From positions 8,918,527 through 8,982,526 of the forward strand of contig CM060174.1 of NCBI GenBank assembly GCA_030549775.1: a DNA stretch of 64,000 nucleotides. The letters run 5' to 3'. Under the pieces are notes generated by a model. It did not search any database. It was not told where the DNA came from and saw only the letters and a list, made by a program, of their open reading frames with translations. The translations under genes were made by a program, and so were the position numbers. Numbering within the stretch: position 1 is the stretch's first letter; each line of letters begins with the position of its first letter. Source of the stretch: Tamarix chinensis (lineage: Eukaryota; Streptophyta; Magnoliopsida; Caryophyllales; Tamaricaceae). This document shows positions 36,431 to 46,706 of the stretch, one piece after another.

Positions 36431-36779
36431 ACTAGAATGGTTGTGAGCCTAGAAGATGTAGTGCAAGCTGAATAGTGGGATATAGATAATAATTTGGTAA
36501 TATCTTGGATAATGACCATCGTATCTAATTCAATCTCTATATCAATTCGCTACACTACTAAGGCCTGAGATGTGTGAAAACAATTGGGAAAAAAATTCCA
36601 TTGGTAATGGTCCACATAATTATCAATTGAATAGATACATTTATGAAATTAGACAAAATGGGATGTTGACCAGTGATTATTAGACATGATTAAATGGACT
36701 TTGGGAAGAGGCTGATGTAATGAATGAGTCACCAACTCTCACTAAAACTATGGATGAGATTATTGTGTTTTTTTTTTTA

Positions 36780-37260
36780 GATTTTGGATCAACAACAAGA
36801 GGAATAGAAGTTGTTTCAACTTCTCAATGGCTTAAATGATGTTTATAAAGAAGTCATATACTACTAATGAATCCTTACCCATTGTTGAAGAGGCCTACTC
36901 CATATTATAGAAAGAGGAGTCTTATAAGGATATGCTAGACAATGTTTATTCGTTGATGGAAGCCACAACTATGTTCAACAAGAACAGTTATGAGGTATGT
37001 AAGAAATGTGGTAATAAAGGCCATGGAATGGACAGGTGTTAGCAGATCATTGGTTATCCAAGATGGAATCTAAAGGCAAGGAAATTTTCTAAAACGAAGG
37101 TTTCATGTAATGGACAAAAGCCCCGGAATCCCAAGTATAGATAGAGTTACAACTAGTGAAAGGGCAAGGAAAATTCTTTAGTGGCTCAAGTCAAAGTGAC
37201 AAGTCATAAAAGAGATAAACAGGGAAATGTCAATGCAGGACTAGTGATATTTACTCAAGA
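36780..37260 (+). pseudogene. copia gag with zinc knuckle
   Basis: Pieces read like the copia gag (LPIVEEAYSI at about 36880). The zinc knuckle CKKCGNKGHGMDRC at about 36997-37040 retains all four ligands (CX2CX4HX4C) and is followed by the GYPRW block typical of plant copia. Stops interrupt it on both sides. Confidence 0.75.
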
Positions 37261-37269
37261 ACAATTTGA

Positions 37270-37704
37270 TTGGTTATTAAACATGTTTCCCAGTCATTAA
37301 GGTCTGCCACTCATAGCTTTAACCTGGGTGAGGAAGAAATTGATGCTAGTTTTGCTAGTATTGAGTATATCTCATATGCATTAGTTATGATGAATCAATG
37401 GATCCTTGAAACTAAGGCTACTAGACATATAACACTTAACCTTAGTGCTCTCACTCAACCAAAAATGTTAACTAGTACGCCTATAATATCTTTTCCAAAT
37501 GGCCAAAACTCACTCATAACATATTTTAGAATTGCACATTTACACAACAAATTAATTCTCCATGATGTTTTGTGTGTACCTAACTTTAAATTTAATTTTT
37601 TGCCCATCTCTAACTTGGTGAAAACCAATGGATTCTCATTATCATTTTTTACCCCAAGTATTATCTCATATAGTACTATGTGGACCTCACGATTAAGGAC
37701 ATAA
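37270..37704 (+). pseudogene. copia protease segment with altered active site
   Basis: 144-codon frame. WILETKATRHIT at about 37399-37434 aligns with the family's W..DSGAT.H. The catalytic Asp-Ser-Gly is replaced by Glu-Thr-Lys, so it cannot be an active aspartic protease. The rest of the domain is preserved (LHDVLCVPNFKFNFLPISNLV). Confidence 0.8.
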
Positions 37705-37859
37705 GGATTGCACTTGGTGGATTATATCACCTCTTCAACATACCTTCAACACAACCTGACCCTTTATTGGCTTCAGCTCTTGTCTCCATTACAAGTGCTT
37801 AGCACTCTTCATTATTCCTATCAAGTGCCCATTCATTTTTTGTTTCTAGCAACAAATCT

Positions 37860-38760
37860 TTGCATAGCCTTTGGCACTATAGGTTGGGCTATGCTTCTTT
37901 TCAAAAATTAAAACATATTCCAAAATGGCTAAGATTCTATTTACTCACAGGAAAAAAGAATCAATTAAATCCTTTACTTTTGTTCATTTGGATATATGTG
38001 AACCTTAAATTGTGGAAACAAGAAATAGAAAAAAAAATAATTTCTTAATCTTATTGATGACTACAGTAGGGTGACATGGTCCTTTCGCATTCAACAAAAA
38101 TCTCAATCACTACACATTATAAAATGATTTTATACCTTTGTTCAAAACCTTTTCATACATCCATATATACAAACAGTCATATCTAATTAAGCACTATAAT
38201 TTGATAGCTCCTCGTGTCGTACCTTTTTTAGTGAAGATGAAATAATACATTAGACCACATGTGTCCATAGGTCCTAGCAAAATGGGATAGTTGAAATAAA
38301 ACACAAAAACCTATTAGATATAGGCAGGGCTCTATTAATTCAATCATCCATCCCTATTCCTTTTTGGGTCGATTGTATTCTCACTGCCACATATATCATC
38401 AACACACTTCCGACTCTAGTGCTGAAACATGAAGTGCCTTGTAAAATACTCATGCCAGACCTTCCTACCTATGATAATATGAGAGTTTTTGGATTTATTG
38501 ATATAGTTTTCAACCCTAACCTTACCATGAATAAGTTTAAACCTAGAGGAGTCCCATGTTCCTTCCTTGAATATCCTCCATATCAGAAGGGATACAAACT
38601 TTACAACTTACTCACCCAACATATGTTCAATTTAATGAACATATCTTTCCCTTCCGTACTTCTAGTATCGACTCTTTTCTTCATCCTATTCCCAAATTCT
38701 TACCTTTTGAAACAACAAATCTACCATCACTTTCACAACATACATAGATGAAGATTTGTT
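37860..38760 (+). pseudogene. copia integrase segment
   Basis: LWHYRLGYASFQKL (GAG-pre-integrase) at about 37863, LIDDYSRVTW (core, first catalytic Asp) at about 38045-38080, then QNGIVEIKHKNLLD (the catalytic Glu block) at about 38280 and INTLPTLVL..CKIL further on, in several frames with stops. The 38419-38751 frame is the C-terminal part (RGVPCSFLEYPPYQKGYKLYN). Confidence 0.85.
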
Positions 38761-39139
38761 CTTCACTCAAGACGCAATAGATAACTGCGATTCACCATCT
38801 TTGTCACTAACACCTTCTATTTTATCCTCTCCTCTATAATGCAGTCCTCCAAATACAACAACTTCTTTATCTTACAAAGATAAAACCACTCCTACTCCAC
38901 CACCTATGCCCCTTAGAAAGTCCCCAAGGTAGATTATTAAACTAGTATGGTTATCAAATTATGTGATTAGCAATGTCACTAGTTCTTCGATAAATACTAC
39001 CTCAATCTCACATCAATCAGTGCCCTTTGCCCCAATATATGCCCTTGCTAGCACCCTAACCACATCTATTAGTAAACCCACATTTCATGCCTTTTCTCCT
39101 TTCTCAATACAAACTCTAACCCTACCACCTTTTTTTAGG

Positions 39140-40640
39140 CTATTAAGGATCCAAAGTTGTGTGATGCCATGAATCATGAGTTATGAGCTCTTGAGGAGAA
39201 CAATACCTTACTAGTATAAGATCTTCCACCTAGGAAAAAATATGGGTGTATATGGATTTATAAGACCAAGTATAATTTGGATGGAACTATTGAAAGACAT
39301 AAGGCTAGATTGGTGGTGTAGGGTTGTAGGAAAAGTGGAAAAAAAAAGAAGAAGTAGATTTTGAAGAAACCTTTGCTCTAGTGGAAAAATGACTATAGTG
39401 AGAGCATGGCTTGTAGTCACTACAATGAAGGGTTGACATTTCTATCAAATGGATATTTCAAATGCCTTTCTTTATTGGGATTTAAAAAAAGATGTGTATA
39501 TGGTGCTTCCATATGGGTATTTAGGCGAGGGGGAACCAATTCATTCCTCTTGTGCATTTGCACCAAATTCAACCCAAAGTTTGCAAGCTAGTTAAGTTCT
39601 TGTATAGACTTAAATAGGCCCCACAATAGTAGTTTTCCAAACTTTCAACATCCCTTTTACAATATAGGTTTGCTTAGTTTAAGGCCGACCACTCCTTGTT
39701 TAGTCTACAATATTATAGAGCATTTACAACCATATTAGTTTATGTGGATGACATGGTCATCACAAGGAATTCTTCAGTCCATTCAGAAAATTAAATCCTT
39801 CCTTCAGTCTTAGTTTCACATGAAAGACTTAGGTTTATTAAGGTATTTTTTGGGATTGGAAATTACAAGAACATGTCTGGGCTTATTTGTGTCACAACAT
39901 AAATATACTATGGAAATTTTCAAAGAGTATAAGGTGGATGAAAAACTTGTGAAAGTTCCTTTGGATCAACATGAATAGCTAACACTTAATATTGCTAACC
40001 CTATCCCAGATTGAGAGCCCTTTTAAAGACTTATTAGTCACCTTATTTGTCTCACAATCACAAGACCTGATATATGTTATGTGGTGCAATTACTCATTTA
40101 ATTTATGCATGCACCTACTACCTCTGATATGATTATAGCTCGATTTGTTCTAAGATATCTCAAGTCTTTACTTGGCCAAGGGATTATCATGGCTCACTCT
40201 TGTGTAGCTCATTTGATAGCCTTATGCGGTGTAGATAAGGCCAATTACCCCAATACTAGAAGATCAACTATTGGTTATTGTATCCTACTTGGAAATTCTC
40301 TAGTGGATTGGAGGTCCATAAAATAGCCAGTAGTTGCATGATCCTCTGGGAAGGTTGAATATAGGTCCATGGCCCTGACAACTTGTGAAGTAACCTAATT
40401 GGTCACCTTGTTGAAGGACTTAAGACTTTACAAACTTCCTCCTATCGGATTGAAATGTAATATTGTTCTAAGATAATGAAGCATATTCAGGTTAATCTTC
40501 ACTTTGTCAAATATAAGTTTAAACAAGGCCTGGCTAAATCATCTTATGTTCCTACCAAGCAATTACTAGTTGATGTCTTCATTGAAGTTCCATAAATGGA
40601 GCAACATACAAATCTCTTGTCCTGGATGGAAGTTATCAAC
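39140..40640 (+). pseudogene. copia reverse transcriptase and RNase H
   Basis: RT blocks are IYKTKYNLDGTIERHKARLV at about 39258-39320 and the catalytic LVYVDDMV at about 39735-39758 (intact YVDD). RNase H blocks (RRSTIGYCILLGNSLVDWRS) lie at about 40258-40318 and QLLVDVFI at about 40560. Multiple stops and frameshifts make it non-functional. Confidence 0.85.
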
Positions 40641-40659
40641 ATCCCATTTTGAGGGGGAG

Positions 40660-40960
40660 TGTTAAGATATAGTAGATACATGCATTTTGCATTCTCTATT
40701 TTCTCCTACTCTTTATAACTATGGTAGTAACTTGTTATCAGAGTAGTTAGTGGATATGGTTAATTTTCTATTTTTGGTGGTTTAGTCATAATGTACCCAT
40801 TCATGGTTAGCCATTAGAAGGGGGGGTTAGTACTTGTGGTAATATAGGGGTGAGTTGTAATCGCATCAGACAAAAATAAAGATATCGATCATGGTGAGCT
40901 AACCTTCTCCCCCGATTGATATTTCCATTTTCTTCTCCATTCTTATCGAACCTAATCGGT
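40660..40960 (+). repeat. 3' LTR of the copia element (end approximate)
   Basis: Starts directly after the polypurine tract 40651-40659. It is more diverged from its partner than the LTR pairs of the two chromoviruses, fitting the poor state of the coding region. Confidence 0.65.
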
Positions 40961-41563
40961 GGTAGAGGAGCTCAATGGAAAGCAAGATAAAGCCCTCCCA
41001 AGTGTTTGGTGCAAATTGCACCACAATGTGATGGGAGTAAGTGAGATAATTCTAGATAAATGATTGGATGAGTAATATGAATTCTCCTTCAAAACAATCG
41101 ACATTCAGGGCTATACAACTAGGGGCTTTGTGGATGTCTCTCGGGCAAGGAAATATTAGCTTGTACTCGTCAAGGATGAAATATCATCCCTTTAGTTCAG
41201 CCACTAAGGGAGAGGTAATAAGTGTGTTGACGATCTCTAAGGGACTGATAATATCCTTTGAAGTATCAAGGCCCTCTTTCTAACCTTGGCATGCCTCCTT
41301 CTTCTAGATTTTCTTGGATTCATGGTCATCTTAGTTATTGGTGACAATAGTTACTAGAGCGGATGTTTAAGTTTATGAATTAGAGGTAGGCATATGGTCA
41401 ATTTAGGTGAATCAACTAGATTCTTTGAATATTTTCCGTGTATATCTTTCGATGACGATGATGTTCAAAAAGGAGGGGTTAGAATGGAGGGAAAAAAAGA
41501 AGAGGAGGAAAGTGAGAAGGACGAGGTGAAGGAAATGATAGTGGTGCTTTAGCTTTAAACATT
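40961..41563. other. Unassigned spacer
   Basis: A 71-codon frame at 41068-41283 (+) and a 64-codon frame at 41412-41606 (-) are not recognised. The sequence lies between two retrotransposons and could be the remnant of an older one. Confidence 0.35.
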
Positions 41564-41861
41564 TGTCAGGGAAGAAGAGGAGGGCTAAACGGGGAATTGA
41601 GGCCAAGCTAGGGGTTTAGTTTTCTGTTAAGATGGGGAATCTTCCTTACACGTGTAATGGTCCATGTGTGCCAACAATTGTATTAGTCAGTTATGGAAAA
41701 TCATGATGCATTTAAACGCTATGATTGTATTATGGAGAACATTATTTTTTTTATCCTAATAATTCTATTCTCTCCCATTTTCTCTCGCTCTGTCTCTCTT
41801 TCCTACATCTCTTCCTTTCTTCTCCTCTTTCATTTCCTTGTGATCAATCACTAGTGTGACA
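41564..41861 (+). repeat. 5' LTR of the Reina-like element
   Basis: TG..CA ends. It lacks about 20 bp present in the 3' LTR near 46430. CT-rich second half (41775-41840). Confidence 0.9.
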
Positions 41862-41863
41862 AA

Positions 41864-41877
41864 TTAGTATCAAAGCC
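41864..41877 (+). other. Primer-binding site, tRNA-Met type
   Basis: TTAGTATCAAAGCC, two mismatches from the canonical TTGGTATCAGAGCC, just inside the 5' LTR. Confidence 0.8.
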
Positions 41878-41912
41878 ATTAACCAATCAAGCTAGATAAA
41901 TCCAAATCAAAG

Positions 41913-42960
41913 ATGGGAGATCATTCGAGAGTGGAGGATCAAATCCGAGAGTTGCAAATCTAGAACGAAGCAAGAAAACATCAAGTTTCTTCACTCCAGC
42001 AGTGAATTGAGGATAGGGACAAAGCTATGGAGGCCAAATTAGATGAAGGGTTGAAGAAAATTATGGAGTTATTGCAAGCAGAGATAGGGGACAGGGGGCC
42101 AATGGGTGATAACTTTGGAGCATCTGCACTGGTTGTGCCGACCATAGTTGCATTCAATGGTGCACCTATCAGGTCCTCCCACAGAGGTAATCTACCCACC
42201 CCTGGTTGTTCTATTCCTCAACCCTTTGATTTCCAAATGTTTCACCCACTTGACTACCCCATCCAACAAGGATTGACATGGAAAACCCCCAAAATGGGCT
42301 TCCCTATGTTTGATGGATCAAATCCCCATAGATGGATTAATCATTGCTAAAAATAATTTCAGTTATTTAAGGTGGAATACACTCAACGAGTGCAGATGGC
42401 TACACTTCACTTGATTGTTAATGCAGAACATTGGTATGAAAGTCTGCATGAGGTGGGAACAAATTGGGAGGAGTTTTCTCAGGCCATTTGTACTCGATTT
42501 GGTGATATCCATTTTGGGAGAATTGTGGACCAGTTTAATAATCTCAAACAGATAAATGGAGTAGAGGAGTATTACATCTAATTTGAGGAATTGAAGGGGT
42601 TTATGTTGATGCATAATCCCTAGCTAACTAGGGATTATTTTGCATTCAGTTTTTTGAGTGGATTGAAAAAGGAGTTGAAGCATGAGATTTAAATGTTCCA
42701 GCCCAGCTCCCTTTACCAGGCATTGGAATTGGTGAGGTGCAAGGAATTGGCATAGGCAAGTTGGTTCAAAGCCCTACCTAAGATACCCCAAGGAAAACCA
42801 GCTACGGTTAGCCCGACTAGGGCTCTAGTTAGATCATAGACACACGTGAGTAATGCATAGCCTAGAAACACCTTGACAGAACAAAGGCATGCCTAGGGCC
42901 TCTACTTCAAGTGTGGGAATAAGTACCACTCGGGCCACCAATGTAAAATGAAGCCCTTAT
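41913..42960 (+). pseudogene. Gag of the Reina-like element
   Basis: The start reads MGDHSRVEDQIRELQ, then a 107-codon open piece (42027-42350) with PKMGFPMFDGSNPHRWI, then a WYESLHEVGTNWEEFSQAI-type gag block (42372-42581). The zinc knuckle at about 42896-42945 reads YFKCGNKYHSGHQC: the first Cys of the knuckle is Tyr. Confidence 0.8.
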
Positions 42961-43089
42961 ATAGCATGGAATCCGAATCACAAGAGGAGGAGCTATTGGA
43001 ACATAATACCATTGCCAACCTTAGGGAAGAAGATGAGATGGTCATTTCCCTTGACGCAATCACAGGAGGGCAGGGTCATAATACCATTA

Positions 43090-44930
43090 GAATCAAGGGG
43101 TTATCTAATTAGCAGTTGGTAATAATATTGGTGGACAGTGGAAGCACACATAACTTCATTAATCTTGTTGTGGTCCATTACTCAACATGTGAGATGGTGC
43201 TAACCAATTCTCTAGTCATTACAGTGGCAAATGGGGATAAAATGATAAATAAAAATGTAAAGGGTTCAGGTGGATGATGTAGGGCCACAGATTTATAGCT
43301 GACCTAAGACTTCTTGAAATGAGAGGTAGTGACATAGTGTTGGGCACGGATTAGCTATGAGATTATAGCCCATCCTCTTTGATTTTCAGAACTTGACTAT
43401 CTCATTTCAAAAAGAAGGGGAGAAGGTGAAGTTAAGAGGAACCTTAGAGAAGGCTCGGATGCTGCTACTATTGGGAGATGAACTGAAGGGACACTGTAGA
43501 ACTAGAGGAATGGAGGTCCAATTGTTCATGCTGAGTGTCGAGGGGAATACTAGAAATGAGGAGCTGAATATCCCTAAGGAATTACATTCCCTGCTGGAGG
43601 ATTATAAGGATGTCTTCCATGAGCCCCAGGGGTTACTGCCATCTAGAATATAGGACCATAACATTCCCCTATACCCTGGAGCCGAACCAGTAAATCTAAG
43701 GCCCTATCAATTCCCCTATCATCAGAAAAAAGAAGTGGAGAAGCAAATCAAGGAGATGTTGGCCTAGACTATTATTACCCCAAGTTAGAGCCCTTTTGCC
43801 TCACCCTGTTTATTGGTCAAAAAGAAGGACTATACGTGGAGACTTTTCATGAACTATAAGTAGCTTAACCTTTTAATAGTTAAGAATAAATACCCCATAC
43901 CCATTATTGAGGACCTTATGGATAAATTACAAGGTTCTCAACACTTTTCCAAAATAGATCTGAGATCTGGTTATCACCAGATCCGAGTCCACCCTCAGGA
44001 CACATACAAGACTACATTTCATACCCATCAAGGACATTACGAATTTAGGGTAATGCCCTTTGGATTAACCAATGCCCCTGCCACATTTTAATCCCTGATG
44101 AACCATATCTTTGCTCCTTATCTAAGGAAATTTGTATTAGTTTTTTTATGACATTATAATATACAGTGCTAGTTTAACCTCGCACTACAACCATCTCAAG
44201 ATCACCTTAAAAACCTTGAGGTAGCATCAACTATATGTAAAGAATAAGAAATGTTATTTTAGCTAGAGAAGGATGGAATATCCGGGGTATATCATATCAT
44301 AGCACGGGGTACAAATAGACCCATCTAAGGTAGATGCTATGGTGCAGTGGCCAAAACCTACAACTCTTAAATCCCTAAGGGGATTATTAGGATTGACGAG
44401 GTATTACAGGAAATTTTAAAATAACTATGGATTAATCAGCAATCCCCTCACAAATATGCTTAAAAAAGATCAATTTGTCTGGAGTGATGAGGTAGAAAAA
44501 GCCTTTGAAGGATTGAAGAAGAGTATGATTGAGGTACCAGTGTTAGCCTTTCCAAATTTCAAGCTCCCTTTCATACTGTAGACATATGCGTGTGGAAGGG
44601 GAATTAGAGTAGTACTCACGTAGGAAGGGCGCCCAATAGCTTGCTTGAGAAAGGATCTCGGGTAAAAACACCAAGGGATGTCAATTTATGAAATAGAATA
44701 CCTAACCATACTCATGGCAGTGGACAAATGGTGCTGCTATTTGGAAGGGAGGGAGTTTGTGATTCAAACAGATCACCAGAGTTTGAATCACCTATTGGAA
44801 CAAAAGCTAACTACTCATGTCTAGAAAAGGGGGTTAACAAAGTTGTTAGGGTTGCACTACAAAATCTAGTATAAGAGGGGATTAGAGAACAAGGCAACAG
44901 ATGCTCTATCTAGAAGGGAAAATGAAGACT
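43090..44930 (+). pseudogene. Protease, RT and RNase H of the Reina-like element
   Basis: Protease site ILVDSGSTHNFIN at about 43125-43165 is intact. RT keeps [17 protein letters not shown] at about 43945-43995 and [12 protein letters not shown] at about 44055, but the next codon is a stop and the YxDD-type box near 44140-44165 is frameshifted, with the first Asp replaced by Tyr. RNase H pieces IQTDHQSLNHLLEQ (about 44765) and NKATDALSRR (about 44890-44920) follow. Confidence 0.85.
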
Positions 44931-45129
44931 TAGCAGAACTGGCTATGATATCGGTAGGGATTCCTTCTTGGATGACTAAGGTGGAGGAAAGTTTATGTAG
45001 GGGATGATGAAGCTTAGGAACTACTTACTACCCTTGCAATAGATCCTTCCTCGAAACTAGACTACATGTTGCAATTGGGTTTATTGAGGTATAAGGGTAA
45101 AGTGTTTCTGGGAGCATTAGGACAAGTAA

Positions 45130-46426
45130 GGGCTAAGATACTCCACACCTTTCACAATTCTCCCCTGGGGGACCATGCTGGGATACAGGCAACCCATCAT
45201 AGAATTAAGTCCACCTTTTATTAGCCAAAAATCTCCCAAGCATTAAGGAGCATGTGCAAGCTTGTGATAATTGCCAATGAAATAAAATTGATCACCAACC
45301 TTACCCCAGACTATTTCAACCTCTTCAGTTCCCTCTCAAGCATGGGAAATGGTTACCATGGACTTTATTGAAGCTTTTCCTAAATCGGGTGCCTACGATA
45401 CTATGCTAGTGGTCGTGGACACGCTCACCAAATTTGCTCACTTCTTTCCTCTCACACAACCCTTCATAACTCCTCAAGTTACCAAAGTATTCTTCATACT
45501 ATTTTTAAATTGCATGGGTTGCCTGTAGTGATAATCTCAGACCGAGACAAGGTATTCACTAGCTTGTTTTGGCAAGCTCTCTTCAAAAGTCTGGGAACCA
45601 GCCTCCACAGGAGTACAACATACCACCCACAAACGGACAGCTAAACGGAGAGGCTAAATTAATGTCTAGAGTAGTATCTTTGCTACATGTCTTACCAGTG
45701 CCCCCGTAGGTGGTCATAATGGCTGAGATTGGTAGAATGGTGGCACAATACTTCATTTCATTCAGCCATCAACACAACACCCTTTGCAGCCTTGTATGGC
45801 TATGATCCTCCCTAGAGCTTTTGGGTGTCTCCAGGGGTCCCTCGTGTAGCTACTACCAATGAATTTATACATGACAAAGCCCGAATTAATAGACTCTTGC
45901 AGGATCAACTCATCAAAGCTCGAAATTGTATGAAGCATTATGCAGATAGAAGGAGGACAGACATCAACCTTCAGGAAGGTGACATGGTTTTATTGAAATT
46001 ATAGCCATATTAGCATACTTCCTTATCTGTCTATAGAAGATTGAAATTGACATCCAAACATTATGGACCCTTTGAGGTATTGGCAAGGGTAGGAGCAGTA
46101 GCCTATCGACTAAAAACTACCCACAAGAAGCTCCATCCATCATGTCTTCCATGTTTCCATACTCAAGAGGTACAAGGGAGTTTATCAAGCTGCTAATACC
46201 ACTAGTTGCTCTTGTTGGAGTGTTGGATAAAAGGGTGATCAAAAGGCATAACAGAGTTGTCACACAGATCTTGGTTGAATGGTTGAATTTGGGTCCAAAA
46301 AATAAGACTTGGGATGACTTTTCTGCTATTCAAGCTCATTTCCCTTCCTTTGATCCTTGGAGACGAGGATCTTCTACATCATGGGCAATTGTTAGGGAAG
46401 AAGAGGAGGGCCAAACGGGGAATTGA
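45130..46426 (+). pseudogene. Integrase and chromodomain-like C-terminus of the Reina-like element
   Basis: Integrase blocks include [13 protein letters not shown] at about 45355 and [18 protein letters not shown] at about 45411-45465. The core continues [20 protein letters not shown] at about 45538-45597. The 46142-46426 frame has VLDKRVIKRHNRVVTQILVE and LGPKNKTWDDFSAIQAHFPS, a chromodomain-like motif as in Reina and related chromoviruses. That frame runs about 12 codons into the 3' LTR. Confidence 0.85.
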
Positions 46427-46706
46427 GGCCAGGCAAGAACCGTAGGGAGGGGGTTAGTTTTCTGTTAAGATGGGGAATCTTCCTTACAAGTGTAATGGTC
46501 CATGTGTGCCAGCAATTGTATCAGTCAGTTGTGGAAAATCATGATGTATTTAAATGCTACAACTGTATTATGGAGAACATGATTTTTGATCCTGATAATT
46601 CTATTCTCTTACATTTTCTTTCGCTCTGTCTCTTTCCTGTATCTCTTCATTCCTTCTCCTTTGTCATTCCTCTCTCATTTCCTTGTGATCAGTTGCTGGT
46701 GTGACA
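46390..46706 (+). repeat. 3' LTR of the Reina-like element
   Basis: Partner of 41564-41861, with TGTTAGGG..GTGTGACA ends. Confidence 0.9.

Larger units (their letters stand above)
36175..40960 (+). mobile_element. Decayed Ty1/copia retrotransposon
   Basis: LTRs start TGTTAGGATATATATTAG at 36175 and TGTTAAGATATAGTAG at 40660. A purine tract (GAGGGGGAG) lies immediately before the second. The LTRs align for about 240 bp (shared TTTATAACTATGG, AGTTAGTGGATATGGTTAA, ATAGGGGTGAGTTGTAAT), after which the ends are unclear, so the right limit is approximate and no target duplication is claimed. The internal order gag, protease, integrase, RT, RNase H is that of Ty1/copia, with many stops and frame changes. 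Confidence 0.85.
41564..46706 (+). mobile_element. Decayed Reina-like chromovirus (Ty3/gypsy)
   Basis: LTRs are 298 bp (41564-41861) and 317 bp (46390-46706), both TGTYAGGGAAGAAGAGG...GTGTGACA. Flanks ACATT (41559-41563) and ACATC (46707-46711) are a 5-bp target duplication with one mismatch. Total length 5.1 kb with short LTRs, a FKCGNKYHSGHQCK-type zinc knuckle and a C-terminal chromodomain-like segment fit the Reina lineage of chromoviruses. The primer site is tRNA-Met type. Numerous stops and frameshifts show it is dead. Confidence 0.88.
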
